Assembly: GCA_964463135.1 (NCBI GenBank)
Contig: CAYXBA010000003.1
Location: forward strand, 62,001-126,000
Origin: UBA6898 sp964463135
GTDB taxonomy: Bacteria > Nitrospirota > Thermodesulfovibrionia > Thermodesulfovibrionales > UBA6898
Direction of reading: 5' to 3'
Length of the DNA stretch: 64,000 bases
In this document: positions 26,124-34,919 of the stretch, piece after piece
Position numbering within the stretch: position 1 is the stretch's first letter
Layout of the letters: the number at the start of each line of letters is the position of its first letter
The notes under the pieces: model-generated
What the model was told of the DNA's origin: nothing
What the model saw: the letters and a program-made list of their open reading frames with translations, nothing else
Databases searched by the model: none
Made by a program: the position numbers and the translations under genes

Positions 26124-27185
26124 TTAGAGTATTTCAAGTTTCCTGGGAAGTGAGGTCAGGGTAGTACACCCCTGCTTCTCCGCATGGACCATATCTTCGA
26201 TCCTGACTCCCCCCATGCCGGGCAGATAGATCCCCGGTTCTATGGTAAAGACCATCCCGGTCCTGATCGTTTCTCTGCCAAAACGTGATATGCGCGGCAG
26301 TTCATGGACATCAAGGCCAACCCCATGGCCCGTACCATGGCCAAAGAAGTCGCCGTACCCTGCCTTTTTTATAACATCTCTTGCTGTCTTGTCAACCGTG
26401 CGGGCAATGATCCCTTCGCATACGGCAGCGATCGCCCTCTGGTTCGCAGTCAGGACCGTATTATAGATATCAACCTTTCGCGATAGGTCCCGCCCGCCTT
26501 TCAGCAGGAAGGTCCTGGTCATATCCGAGAAATATCCTCCGGCTTCGCCAGCCCAGTCAAACATGATAAAATCTCCCTGTTTGATCCTGTTGTCCGTTGG
26601 ATGCGCATGAGGCATCGCCGAATTCCTGCCCGAGGCAACAATAATGTCAAAAGGGAGCACCGCACAGCCCTGGTTTTTCAGGGCTGCTTCAAGCCGCAGT
26701 GCCAGATGCCTCTCCGAAAATCCCGCTTTTATATAAGGTTTTACCTCACCAAAGGCCTTTTCTGCGCGTTCAACGGCCTTCCCTATCATCTTGAGTTCGA
26801 GCCGGTTCTTGACCTTCCGCATCTCCTCGACCAGATTCGTAACGCTCTTTACCCGAAACCCTTTCCTGAGAAGCGACTTATAGAACGCATAAGAGACCGT
26901 TGATTCGAAACCGAGCGTTTTTATGCCGGCAGCCTTTGCCCTCTCAAGGATCTGTTTCGGCCGTTCCTCACGCTCGATGACAATATCAAAGCCCCGCACC
27001 TCCCGTTTAGACTGTTCCTCATACCGGGAGTCGGTAAAAAAAATGCGCTCTTTTCTTGTGATAAGCAGGCAGGCTGATGAACCGGTAAAGCCGCTCAGAT
27101 AGCGCACATTCCTGATCGTGGAAACAAGCATGCCGCTGATCCCCTTGGAAGCAAGGGATTCGGTTATCGCAATGATCTGTTTCAT
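26124..27185 (-). CDS. Xaa-Pro aminopeptidase (M24B)
   Basis: A 353-aa creatinase-fold metallopeptidase with an N-terminal creatinase-N domain (about residues 1-125) and a C-terminal pita-bread domain. Metal ligands are visible in FMFDWAGEAGGYFSDMTRTF (two Asp), GHGTGHGVGLDVHE (His), FTIEPGIY (Glu) and VRIEDM (Glu). It removes N-terminal residues preceding proline. Its ATG overlaps the aroQ stop by 4 bp and efp follows, a gene order conserved in many anaerobes. Confidence 0.95.
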   Translation of the reverse strand: MKQIIAITESLASKGISGMLVSTIRNVRYLSGFTGSSACLLITRKERIFFTDSRYEEQSKREVRGFDIVIEREERPKQILERAKAAGIKTLGFESTVSYAFYKSLLRKGFRVKSVTNLVEEMRKVKNRLELKMIGKAVERAEKAFGEVKPYIKAGFSERHLALRLEAALKNQGCAVLPFDIIVASGRNSAMPHAHPTDNRIKQGDFIMFDWAGEAGGYFSDMTRTFLLKGGRDLSRKVDIYNTVLTANQRAIAAVCEGIIARTVDKTARDVIKKAGYGDFFGHGTGHGVGLDVHELPRISRFGRETIRTGMVFTIEPGIYLPGMGGVRIEDMVHAEKQGCTTLTSLPRKLEIL

Positions 27186-27610
27186 CTGCTCAGGATCTTC
27201 TGACTGGCTCGTACGGCAAGGAGATAACCATCAACGCCGAGGCCGCTGATCTGACCCGTGGCAACGCCGGCGATGTAAGAGGTTCTCCTAAAATCCTCTC
27301 TCTTATGGATGTTCGAAATATGCACTTCTATGGCAGGTCTGCCGACGGCAGAAATGGCGTCCCTGATGGCAACGCTCGTATGGGTATAGGCTGCGGGATT
27401 GATGATCAGCAGGTCATAGACCTTCTTTTGTATGGCATCGACAATGGCGCCTTCACTGTTCGACTGAAAGACTTCCGCGTCAAGACCAAGTTCTCCCGAC
27501 AATTCTAATATCTGCCGGTTGATATCCTCAAGGGTCACGCTGCCATAGACATCAGGCTCCCGTGTGCCGAGGAGGTTCAGATTGGGACCGTGTATAACGA
27601 GGATTTTCAT
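27182..27610 (-). CDS. aroQ: 3-dehydroquinate dehydratase, type II
   Basis: Shikimate pathway enzyme of 142 aa with the conserved N-terminus ILVIHGPNLNLLGTREP, the active-site region INPAAYTHTSVA (Tyr and His), EVHISNIHKREDFR and the final segment ISGLGVDGYLLA. An ATG two codons upstream (27616) is equally possible; neither has a strong ribosome binding site. It leads the aroQ-pepP-efp-accB-accC cluster. Confidence 0.95.
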   Translation of the reverse strand: MKILVIHGPNLNLLGTREPDVYGSVTLEDINRQILELSGELGLDAEVFQSNSEGAIVDAIQKKVYDLLIINPAAYTHTSVAIRDAISAVGRPAIEVHISNIHKREDFRRTSYIAGVATGQISGLGVDGYLLAVRASQKILSR

Positions 27611-27638
27611 GGGCATTCAGTTCAGATATTACCGTTGA

Positions 27639-27666
27639 CCGGCAGCAGACAGCCGGCAGTAGCGCT
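27639..27666. repeat. Possible short heptamer array after the roadblock gene
   Basis: Four 7-bp units can be read: CCGGCAG, CAGACAG, CCGGCAG, TAGCGCT, ending exactly at the stop codon of the minus-strand roadblock gene. The position matches the stronger arrays elsewhere, but the number of units is low. Confidence 0.35.
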
Positions 27667-28023
27667 CTAGAATTCGTGTTCCAGTCTCGGGATCATTGTC
27701 TTAAGGACGTAACGTCCTTTCCCGTAGTTGCCATCAGGCTTTATGACCAGAGAAAGATAGTATTCCTCATTGATCTTCCGCATGATAATGCCGCAGGTAT
27801 CCGAGACGATCGAAAATTCTCTTGCCTGCCCCAGCCCCAAGTTCTCTGCGGCAGAACCGACGTCCCTGATCATGGCCGAGGCCTCAGCACCGAGTCCTGT
27901 CAGGTCAATGAGCTTTTCGACAACATACTCCTGCACGGAAATGCCGTCAGAAGCAACGATCATTGCCGCAACTGCACCGTCAACCTTTTCTACCGCCTCT
28001 TTAAGAATGTCCGAGAAATCCAT
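27667..28023 (-). CDS. Roadblock/LC7 domain protein
   Basis: A 118-aa single-domain protein: MDFSDILKEAVEKVDGAVAAMIVASDGISVQEY is the typical helix-strand start and DTCGIIMRKINEEYYLSLVI is the second half. Bacterial roadblock proteins dimerise and regulate small MglA-type GTPases. The start at 28023 follows AAGGGG and lies inside the last 23 bp of the TPR gene, so the two are coupled. No GTPase is adjacent here; MglA is 8 kb away, next to another roadblock gene. Confidence 0.85.
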   Translation of the reverse strand: MDFSDILKEAVEKVDGAVAAMIVASDGISVQEYVVEKLIDLTGLGAEASAMIRDVGSAAENLGLGQAREFSIVSDTCGIIMRKINEEYYLSLVIKPDGNYGKGRYVLKTMIPRLEHEF

Positions 28024-29284
28024 TGCGCCCCTTTTGTATCCCTTCAAGAAATGCATTCAGTTTATCGATGAGAACTTCCTTATCCTTGCCCATGAGTTTC
28101 AGCAGTGCTCTCAGCTCATCAACCCGCTGCAGGACTCTCTTGTCATCAGGATTGTCAGCAAGAAATTTCCGGTAAACACCCATGGCCTCTGCATATTTGC
28201 CCTCTTCAACAAAGCGGTCAGCAGCTGAAAGGTCCGCTGTTTCCTTTTTCGGCACTGCTTTTGTCTCTTCAAACGCTGCAATCGCAGGTTCTTCAGAAAT
28301 TTCAAGCGGTTCATCCATAAGTTCGAACGTCTCTTCCGCATCTTGTTCCATAGCGAAAGGCTCACTGACAGCAGGGATCGCCTCCGGAGCTGCAACATCA
28401 GCGAAATCATCGAACGAAAGCTCCTCTGCAGCAGCAACCTCGTCTTCGGCAATGACTGCTGCACCGGCTTCCTCCGCCTCTTTTTCAACTGAGGGGACCC
28501 CACTGACAGCAGGGATCGTCTCCGGAACTGCAACATCAGCGAAATCATCGAACGAAAGCTCCTCTGCAGCGGCAACCTCATCTTCGGCAATGACTGCTGC
28601 ACCGGCTTCCTCCGCCTCTTCCGGGGTCTCAAGCTGGATGGCATTGTCACTCTCAAGCTCTTCACCCATTGCTGACTTGTCCCCGAAAAGCGAGTCTTTG
28701 AAGGCGTTCAGTTCATCTTCAGAATGTTCCACCTGAATATCAGGGGCCTCAATATGGATCTCTTCGCCGATCTGAATTTCGGCCGCCTCTTCTCCGGCCA
28801 GACCGGCAGCTTCAGGCATTCTTATCTCACCGTATGATGAATCCGCTTTCGGTGCTTCTTCGGCCTGCGGAGGAGCGGAAGACAAGGCGGCCTCGATATC
28901 CTTCAAATTATTGATAGATTCTTCATCCATCGGATTGAGCTTCAGGATAACCTTGAAAGCCTTTATGGCAAGTGCTGTCTCGCCGGTGTCCCTGTACAAC
29001 TCTGCAAGCTTTTTATGAGCAAAAAGGTTGTCCGGAACGATCTTTATAACGCTTTCGAATTCCTTCCGGGCCTCATCCATCATGCCCTTATCAAGATAGG
29101 TCTTTCCGAGCAGAACCCGTGCGCTGGTGTATGCAGCATGCTTTTCAAGGCCCTGCTGAAGGACAGCTATGGCCTCATCGAGCATGCCTTCTTTTCTGTA
29201 TTCCTCGGCAAGGGGCAAAAAAAGCTTCGAATTGGGGTCTTTGTCAAACTTTTCTTTAAGTTTTTCTATATCTTTAGATGCCAT
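28001..29284 (-). CDS. TPR protein with long acidic, internally duplicated linker
   Basis: A 427-aa protein with N-terminal tetratricopeptide repeats (about residues 15-125, for example YRKEGMLDEAIAVLQQGL), a ~210-residue acidic Ala/Glu-rich low-complexity linker, and a C-terminal pair of TPR-like helices (about 355-400: FVEEGKYAEAMGVYRKFL). The linker contains a 46-residue unit repeated once. It is probably a cytoplasmic scaffold. The roadblock gene that overlaps its 3' end is its likely partner. Confidence 0.8.
   Translation of the reverse strand: MASKDIEKLKEKFDKDPNSKLFLPLAEEYRKEGMLDEAIAVLQQGLEKHAAYTSARVLLGKTYLDKGMMDEARKEFESVIKIVPDNLFAHKKLAELYRDTGETALAIKAFKVILKLNPMDEESINNLKDIEAALSSAPPQAEEAPKADSSYGEIRMPEAAGLAGEEAAEIQIGEEIHIEAPDIQVEHSEDELNAFKDSLFGDKSAMGEELESDNAIQLETPEEAEEAGAAVIAEDEVAAAEELSFDDFADVAVPETIPAVSGVPSVEKEAEEAGAAVIAEDEVAAAEELSFDDFADVAAPEAIPAVSEPFAMEQDAEETFELMDEPLEISEEPAIAAFEETKAVPKKETADLSAADRFVEEGKYAEAMGVYRKFLADNPDDKRVLQRVDELRALLKLMGKDKEVLIDKLNAFLEGIQKGRNGFLGHS
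28363..28620 (-). repeat. 138-bp-period tandem duplication inside the TPR gene
   Basis: 28363-28482 and 28501-28620 are nearly identical 120-bp blocks starting 138 bp (46 codons) apart. They keep the reading frame and encode the acidic EDEVAAAEELSFDDFADVA unit twice. A recent in-frame duplication is likely. Confidence 0.92.
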
Positions 29285-29320
29285 AACCTGTCAATTTTTT
29301 AGCAAAAAATGGCGATAAAG

Positions 29321-30544
29321 TCAAGTTTTGATTTTAAGATAGCTGTCCAGTATTGCATTGGCAACATCGTCCTTGCTCATGAGTTTGGTCCGCGTCAATC
29401 TGTTATTTTTATCCATTATGATCACCCGGTTCGTGTCACTCTCGAATCCCGCCCCCTGCTCTGTGACATCATTAAAGACGATCATGTCCATCTTCTTTTT
29501 CTTCATCTTTTCCCTGGCCCGATCGATCTTTTTGCCGGTCTCTGCGGCAAACCCGATGACAAAAGGCCTCTTTTTCCCTTGCGCAAAACAACTCACAATG
29601 TCCTCTGTTGGGGTTAATGAAAGAGATGACATCACTTTTTTCTCGACCTTCACCTTTGACTGATGCTCTGGTCTGAAGTCAGCAACAGCAGCAGCCATTA
29701 TCAGGGCAGATACACCCTTTTCTGTCTCCTCCCTGACCGCTGAAAGCATCTGGTCAGAGGTCTCAACCCTCCTGACAGCAAGCCCCTGAGGGTCCTTCAG
29801 TGCCACAGGACCACTGATCAGCACGACTTCTGCACCGCGGTTCCTTGCAGCCTTTGCCAGACTGTAACCCATTTTTCCCGAGGACCGGTTGGAAATGAAC
29901 CGGACAGGATCGAGATACTCCCGTGTCGGCCCGGCGGTGATAACGATCTTATGACCTGCCAGATCCTTGGGCGTCAGCGCCGCCTCAGTCGCTTCGATAA
30001 TGTCATCGACCTCTGCAAGTCGCCCGGTGCCTTCTTCACCACATGCGAGAGGTCCACTGTCAGGCCCTGTCTGGATAATACCGAGGGAACGCAGTTTCTG
30101 CAGGTTTTCCTGAACAACCGGATGTTCGTACATCCTGGCGTTCATGGACGGCGCGATGACAACAGGGCCGCGGAAGGCCAGAAATGTCGTTGAGAGCATA
30201 TCGTCAGCAATGCCGTTTGCAAACTTGGCAATACAGTTCGCCGTGGCAGGGGCCACAACCAATATATCCGCGGCCGCCGGGAGCGAGATATGCATAAGGG
30301 GTTCCTGAAACAATGAGGTGTAAACGGTATTCTGAGAAGCGACCTGCAGGGAAAGCGGGGTTATGAACTGCTGGGCTGCCCCGGTCATGATAACCCTGAC
30401 CGAGGCGCCTTTATCCTTCAGTCTCCTGACAAGCTCGGCAGCCTTGTACGCTGCAACGCCGCCGGTAACGCCAAGAAGAACTGACCTATTCTTCAGGTTC
30501 GTCAGCTGTTGGTTCCTTTTCCTTCTTGCCGCCGAAAAGCTCAT
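29321..30544 (-). CDS. coaBC: Bifunctional phosphopantothenoylcysteine synthetase/decarboxylase
   Basis: Converts 4'-phosphopantothenate and cysteine to 4'-phosphopantetheine for coenzyme A. The N-terminal CoaC flavodoxin-like half shows LLGVTGGVAAYKAAELVRRL and PSMNARMYEHP. The CoaB half shows ITAGPTREYLDPVRFISNRSSGKMG. The start is uncertain: the ATG at 30544 puts the first 59 bp inside rpoZ, and no ATG, GTG or TTG lies closer to the conserved region. A CTG near 30496 is possible. Last gene of yicC-remA-gmk-rpoZ-coaBC. Confidence 0.93.
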   Translation of the reverse strand: MSFSAARRKRNQQLTNLKNRSVLLGVTGGVAAYKAAELVRRLKDKGASVRVIMTGAAQQFITPLSLQVASQNTVYTSLFQEPLMHISLPAAADILVVAPATANCIAKFANGIADDMLSTTFLAFRGPVVIAPSMNARMYEHPVVQENLQKLRSLGIIQTGPDSGPLACGEEGTGRLAEVDDIIEATEAALTPKDLAGHKIVITAGPTREYLDPVRFISNRSSGKMGYSLAKAARNRGAEVVLISGPVALKDPQGLAVRRVETSDQMLSAVREETEKGVSALIMAAAVADFRPEHQSKVKVEKKVMSSLSLTPTEDIVSCFAQGKKRPFVIGFAAETGKKIDRAREKMKKKKMDMIVFNDVTEQGAGFESDTNRVIIMDKNNRLTRTKLMSKDDVANAILDSYLKIKT

Positions 30545-30911
30545 CAAAGGCCATCTTGTCAAAGCCCGCAGTCCCCTTCTCCTTCTCATGGAGATAGACC
30601 TTCAGGTCCTTTTCAAGCTCGGTCAGATCCTCGCCTGCGGCCATTTTCCTGCTCTCTTCAAGAAGCTTCCGGTAATCGAGCTTGCCTGCCTTTTCCAGGG
30701 CTACCCGCGCCTCTTCACCGGTAATGAATTCAAGTTTGCCTTGCACCGCTTCTTCGATAGCAATGGTGGTAACTTTTTTCGATTTTGTTGTCAGCCTGGG
30801 CTTGGCGCCGAGTGAAAGCTCTTTTGCCCTCTGCGTCGCAATGCTCACGAGCCTGAATTTGCCATCGATCTTCGTATGATCAATCTCTGCCGGCAGGGAA
30901 ATAATGTCCAT
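30486..30911 (-). CDS. rpoZ: RNA polymerase omega subunit with long acidic tail
   Basis: The first ~65 residues match RpoZ: KIDGKFRLVSIATQRAKEL, a GAKPRLTTKSKKVTTIAIEE core and EAVQGKLEF. The protein is 141 aa, long for omega (about 70-110), because of a charged C-terminal extension ending in DEPEE. Omega aids assembly of RNA polymerase. The gene sits between gmk and coaBC, the usual place. Confidence 0.92.
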   Translation of the reverse strand: MDIISLPAEIDHTKIDGKFRLVSIATQRAKELSLGAKPRLTTKSKKVTTIAIEEAVQGKLEFITGEEARVALEKAGKLDYRKLLEESRKMAAGEDLTELEKDLKVYLHEKEKGTAGFDKMAFDELFGGKKEKEPTADEPEE

Positions 30912-30918
30912 GTAATCT

Positions 30919-31536
30919 TTACCTCCTGATGATATTTTTCTCGATCCAAGCTGAATCTTTCTTCGAACTCCGCTGGCGCTCTGCTACGATGATCGATTCA
31001 AACTTGCAGAGGGAGCTCTTCAGCACGTCGTTCAGTATAACATAATCATATATCTTATATGCCCGAATTTCCTCGGCGGCCCTTTTCAATCGTCGCTCCA
31101 TATCCTCTTTGGTGTTGCTCATCCTCTTTTCAAGCCTGTTACGCAGTTCGGTCATGGAAGGCGGGAGAATAAAAATAAAAACACCATTGCCATAGGTCTT
31201 TTTGATCTGCTTCGCCCCCTGGGTATCAATATCCAGGATAACGTCAAAGCCATCATTGATGATCTTTTCGAGCCGTCTGCGTGAGGTGCCATACAGGTTG
31301 CCATGCACTTCTGCCCACTCCACAAACTCGTTCTTCTGGATCATGCTCCTGAACTTCTTTTCGCTGATAAAGGAATAATCTTCGTTGTTTATTTCTCCCG
31401 ACCTCGGCTTTCGCGTAGTGTAGGAGACCGACGTCTTCACATTGTCAAGGCTGTCCATGATCTTCTTGCAGATCGTGGTCTTGCCGGCTCCCGATGGAGC
31501 TGAAACGATAAACAAACTACCCTTACTCTTCTTCAT
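30919..31536 (-). CDS. gmk: Guanylate kinase
   Basis: Phosphorylates GMP to GDP. The 205-aa protein shows the P-loop SAPSGAGKTT at about residues 12-21, the GMP-binding SYTTRKPRSGEINNEDY, EVHGNLYGTS and DIDTQGAKQIKK. Its start overlaps remA by 14 bp and rpoZ follows 7 bp downstream. Confidence 0.97.
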   Translation of the reverse strand: MKKSKGSLFIVSAPSGAGKTTICKKIMDSLDNVKTSVSYTTRKPRSGEINNEDYSFISEKKFRSMIQKNEFVEWAEVHGNLYGTSRRRLEKIINDGFDVILDIDTQGAKQIKKTYGNGVFIFILPPSMTELRNRLEKRMSNTKEDMERRLKRAAEEIRAYKIYDYVILNDVLKSSLCKFESIIVAERQRSSKKDSAWIEKNIIRR

Positions 31537-31807
31537 CGTCGCTGCCGCCCTTTCCCTCCAGAAATCTCTGCGTAATCGTTTCAGCCTGAAGGGCAGAAAG
31601 AATGATATGGTTGCTGTCCGTGATTATGATCGATCGCGTACGCCGTCCCTGCGTAGCATCAACCAGTTTGCCGGCCTTCTTTGCCTCTTCTCGGATGCGC
31701 TTCATGGGAGCGGAGCCGGGTGTTACGATCGACACTACCTTGGAAGAAGCTACGACATTGCCGAACCCGATATTGACCAGGATCGGACTGATATCATTCT
31801 TTTTCAT
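31523..31807 (-). CDS. remA: RemA family (DUF370) regulatory protein
   Basis: A 94-aa protein. VNIGFGNVVASSKVVSIVTP, then PMKRIREEAKKAGKLVDATQG and RTRSIIITDSNHIILSAL are the hallmarks of DUF370. In Bacillus, RemA is a DNA-binding activator of matrix genes; in Gram-negatives its role is untested. A Gly/Asp/Glu-rich tail follows the domain. The position before gmk is conserved in many phyla. Confidence 0.94.
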   Translation of the reverse strand: MKKNDISPILVNIGFGNVVASSKVVSIVTPGSAPMKRIREEAKKAGKLVDATQGRRTRSIIITDSNHIILSALQAETITQRFLEGKGGSDDEEE

Positions 31808-31894
31808 GCAAACCTCTCAACTGCAGGTAAAAGGTATAGGCAAAGAAACCATTTTTCTCTCTTTAACCTCTGCCTGTTTTATTCTTGTTTATTA

Positions 31895-32740
31895 TCACTG
31901 CAGATTCTGTATCTGCTCCCGGATCCGCTCGATCTCTGTCTTCATGTCAACCGCCAGCCGCGATATCCCATAATCAGCAGACTTTGACGACATCGTGTTT
32001 ACCTCACGGTTCAGCTCCTGGACCAGGAAATCAAGTTTCCTGCCTGCTATGTCGCTGCCGAGCAGTTCCCGGAATTGCTGAATATGGCAATCCAGCCTCG
32101 ACGTCTCTTCAGAGATATCGACCTTGCCTGCCAGGATCGCGATCTCCTGGTTCATCCTCGCCGGATCGATCTCAACATTTTCCAGCAGAACCTTCAGTTT
32201 CTCCTGCAGCCGCTGACAGGCTTCAGGCACGGCCTTTACCATAAGGTCCTTCATCTCTCTGTTCATGCATTCGAGGGAATCCGTCAGCCTGATGAGTTCC
32301 GCTGCAAGCAGCTGGCCTTCCCTGATCCTCATGCCCTGCAGGCTGTCCACAGCCTCATCAAAGACCCGTTTCACTTCCTCTATGTCGTAGGAAACGTCCG
32401 TCTCCATGAACTTGTCATGGAAATAGGCCATACTGTTGATATCCAGAGCGCCGGGAATGTCGAATTCTTCCTGAAGGGCCCTGAGCGCATCGAATATCCT
32501 TCCCGCAGCCACGCTGTTGACCTTAAGATCAGCAGCAGCCTCGCCCGTAATAGATATCGTTACATCGAACTTGCCCCGGTTGAAGCGGCCCCTGAGAATG
32601 TTCCGGAATGCTATCTCATGCTGGCTCAGAAATGAGGGCGCCTTGATATAGATATCCAGAAACCGCTGGTTCAGAGACCTGATCTCTACCCTGCAGCCGG
32701 CCTTTTCAGCGCTCCCGAATCCTGTCATGCTCTGTGCCAT
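31895..32740 (-). CDS. yicC: YicC family endoribonuclease-like protein
   Basis: A 281-aa protein with the N-terminal AQSMTGFGSAE, EIRSLNQRFLDI, LRGRFNRGKFDV and the C-terminal DFLVQELNREVNTMSSKS of the YicC family. E. coli YicC is an RNase linked to small RNA turnover. First gene of the yicC-remA-gmk-rpoZ-coaBC cluster. ATGs at 32740 and 32749 are both possible and neither has a clear ribosome binding site. Confidence 0.93.
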   Translation of the reverse strand: MAQSMTGFGSAEKAGCRVEIRSLNQRFLDIYIKAPSFLSQHEIAFRNILRGRFNRGKFDVTISITGEAAADLKVNSVAAGRIFDALRALQEEFDIPGALDINSMAYFHDKFMETDVSYDIEEVKRVFDEAVDSLQGMRIREGQLLAAELIRLTDSLECMNREMKDLMVKAVPEACQRLQEKLKVLLENVEIDPARMNQEIAILAGKVDISEETSRLDCHIQQFRELLGSDIAGRKLDFLVQELNREVNTMSSKSADYGISRLAVDMKTEIERIREQIQNLQ

Positions 32741-32814
32741 AGCGATCATAACTATAAAACAGCTCGGCGGATTAGGTCAAATAACCCTATAAGTTATTGC
32801 AATACTTAAATATA

Positions 32815-32842
32815 TTGAAAATTCAAAACTAAATACTATAAA
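32815..32842 (+). promoter_or_regulatory. Promoter of the 2-oxoacid oxidoreductase operon
   Basis: TTGAAA (32815-32820) and TATAAA (32837-32842) are 16 bp apart in an AT-rich divergent region between yicC and the oxidoreductase. A GGAGGA ribosome binding site (32864-32869) precedes the ATG at 32874. Confidence 0.65.
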
Positions 32843-32873
32843 ATTACATTTCATTTCATTCGCGGAGGAAAAT

Positions 32874-33449
32874 ATGGCTGAAACAGTTGAGATCAGATGG
32901 CATGGAAGAGGCGGCCAGGGCACAGTGACGGCAGCAAAGGTTCTGGCAGATGCCTGCCTGAGCGGCGGAAGACATGTTCAGGCCTTCCCAGAATACGGAC
33001 CTGAACGTGCGGGAGCGCCCCTCAGAGCATACAACCGCATCGCCTCAAAGGAACTGAGGATGCACTGTCCTGTTCTCGAGCCTGATGTTGTAGCGGTTGT
33101 TGATGCAACACTCCTTGACAGCATCAATATAACGGAAGGGGCAAAAGAAGACACGATCTTCGTCATCAACACGACAAAGGATCCTAAAGATATCAGGGCC
33201 AAGCTGAATGCCGGCGCAAAGCAGCGCGTTGTAACCGTTGACGCCACAAAGATCGCCATCGACTGTTTCGGCAGGGCTCTGCCGAATTCTCCGATGCTTG
33301 GAACGGTCTGCAAAGTTACAGGCCTGGTTACACTTGAGCATCTTCTTGATGATGTGAAAAAGAGTTTTGGCAAGAAGTTCTCCCAGAAGATCATAGACGG
33401 GAACCTCGATGCAACAAAAAGAGGATATGAGGAGGTAAGAGAAGGATGA
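32874..33449 (+). CDS. porG: 2-oxoacid:ferredoxin oxidoreductase, gamma subunit
   Basis: A 191-aa subunit with the family start IRWHGRGGQGTVTAAKVLA and FPEYGPERAGAPLRAYNR. With the next three genes it forms a four-subunit pyruvate or 2-ketoisovalerate ferredoxin oxidoreductase that interconverts a 2-oxoacid plus CoA with acyl-CoA, CO2 and reduced ferredoxin. Substrate choice (pyruvate or another oxoacid) cannot be decided by eye. Its stop overlaps the delta gene by 4 bp. Confidence 0.93.
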   Translation: MAETVEIRWHGRGGQGTVTAAKVLADACLSGGRHVQAFPEYGPERAGAPLRAYNRIASKELRMHCPVLEPDVVAVVDATLLDSINITEGAKEDTIFVINTTKDPKDIRAKLNAGAKQRVVTVDATKIAIDCFGRALPNSPMLGTVCKVTGLVTLEHLLDDVKKSFGKKFSQKIIDGNLDATKRGYEEVREG

Positions 33450-33739
33450 AAGCAAAGGGATGGAGAGACCTGCCGCCGGGGTCAGTTGTACTCGAGGGAG
33501 GCAGCGCAGTCAAGTTCAAGACCGGTTCGTGGAGAGCCTATAGACCTATATGGAAAGAGGAGAACTGCATACAGTGTCTCTTCTGCTGGATCTACTGCCC
33601 TGACATGTCCGTTACGGTAAAGGACGGGAAAAGGGGAGAATTCAATTACGACTACTGCAAGGGATGCGGCATCTGCGCCCTGGAGTGCCCCGGCAAAAAA
33701 GGGCAGAAGGCCATTGAAATGGTCGAGGAGGGCAAATAG
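33446..33739 (+). CDS. porD: 2-oxoacid:ferredoxin oxidoreductase, delta (2x[4Fe-4S]) subunit
   Basis: A 97-aa ferredoxin-like subunit with two cluster motifs, CIQCLFCWIYCPD and CKGCGICALECPG. It relays electrons from the TPP-bearing beta subunit to external ferredoxin. It is coupled to the gamma gene by a 4-bp overlap and abuts the alpha gene. Confidence 0.93.
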   Translation: MKAKGWRDLPPGSVVLEGGSAVKFKTGSWRAYRPIWKEENCIQCLFCWIYCPDMSVTVKDGKRGEFNYDYCKGCGICALECPGKKGQKAIEMVEEGK

Positions 33740-34918
33740 ATGGCAAAGGTAGTAGCAGTTACCGGAAATGAGGCCTGCGCAAATGCACTGCGTCAGGTGA
33801 ATCCTGATGTCTGCGGCATATATCCGATCACTCCCCAGACAGATATGATGCAGAGGTTCGCATCGTTCATAGCCGACGGCAAGGTGGACACTGAATCGAT
33901 CCTTGTTGAGAGCGAGCACAGCTCCATGTCCGCCTGTATCGGTGCTGCTGCTGCAGGCGGCCGGGTCATAACAGCCACATCTTCGCAGGGTCTCGCACTC
34001 ATGTGGGAAATGCTCCATATCGCATCAGGTGACCGCCTCCCGATCGTCATGCCGGTTGTGAACCGCGCACTTTCCGCACCCCTGAACATCCATGGCGACC
34101 ACTCTGATGCCATGGGAGCCCGTGACACAGGCTGGATACAACTCTGGTCCGAGAATGGCCAGGAAGCCTATGACAACACCATTCAGGCCTTCCGGATAGC
34201 TGAACATATGGACATCAGGCTGCCGGTCATGGTCTGTCTCGACGGATTCATCATTAGCCATTCAATCGAAAGACTGGAATATCTTGAGGACCAGGAAGTG
34301 AAGGATTTTGTCGGGCCATTCAAGAACTTTCTGCCCCTTCTGGATCTTGAAAAGCCGAAGAGCTATGGTCCTCTTATCCTTACAGACCTCTATCATGAAT
34401 ACAAGCGTGCACAGCATGAGATCATGACAAAGGTGAAGGATGTTGTGCTTGACGTCGCAAAGGACTTCGAGAAGATGAGCGGCAGGAAATACGGCATATT
34501 CGAGACGTACAGACTCGAAGACGCCGACATAGCGATCGTAGTTCTGAACTCGGCAGCCGGAACCACAAAAGATGTCATCGATGAGTTCCGGGACAAGGGC
34601 ATCAAGGCAGGTCTATTGAAGCCGAGGCTCTTCAGGCCCTTCCCGTTCGAAGAGATCGCAGAGGCACTCAAGAATACCAAGGCTGTCTGTGTCCTGGACA
34701 GGGCAGACTCATACGGCAGCTATGGCCCGCTCTTTATGGAGGTCGCTTCTGCGCTCTACCAGATTGAAAAGAAGCCGCTGCTTATGAACAAGATCTATGG
34801 CCTTGGCGGAAGAGATTATCTACCTTCCCATGCTGCTCAGGTGCTGACCGAACTCAATGAGATCGCAAAGAGCGGCAAGGTAAATGTAATCAAAGAATAC
34901 ATAGGAGTGAGGGAATAA
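33740..34918 (+). CDS. porA: 2-oxoacid:ferredoxin oxidoreductase, alpha subunit
   Basis: A 392-aa alpha subunit. Recognisable are VTGNEACANALRQVNPDV, YPITPQTDMMQRFA, VESEHSSMSACIGAAAAGGR and TSSQGLALMWEML. This subunit binds the pyrimidine side of TPP in the alpha-beta core. It follows delta directly and is followed after 1 bp by beta. Confidence 0.95.
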   Translation: MAKVVAVTGNEACANALRQVNPDVCGIYPITPQTDMMQRFASFIADGKVDTESILVESEHSSMSACIGAAAAGGRVITATSSQGLALMWEMLHIASGDRLPIVMPVVNRALSAPLNIHGDHSDAMGARDTGWIQLWSENGQEAYDNTIQAFRIAEHMDIRLPVMVCLDGFIISHSIERLEYLEDQEVKDFVGPFKNFLPLLDLEKPKSYGPLILTDLYHEYKRAQHEIMTKVKDVVLDVAKDFEKMSGRKYGIFETYRLEDADIAIVVLNSAAGTTKDVIDEFRDKGIKAGLLKPRLFRPFPFEEIAEALKNTKAVCVLDRADSYGSYGPLFMEVASALYQIEKKPLLMNKIYGLGGRDYLPSHAAQVLTELNEIAKSGKVNVIKEYIGVRE

Positions 34919-34919
34919 C

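Noticed and set aside
28363..28620. Direct repeats as a CRISPR or mobile element
   Set aside because: The copies are in frame, encode the same acidic peptide and lie wholly within the TPR gene.
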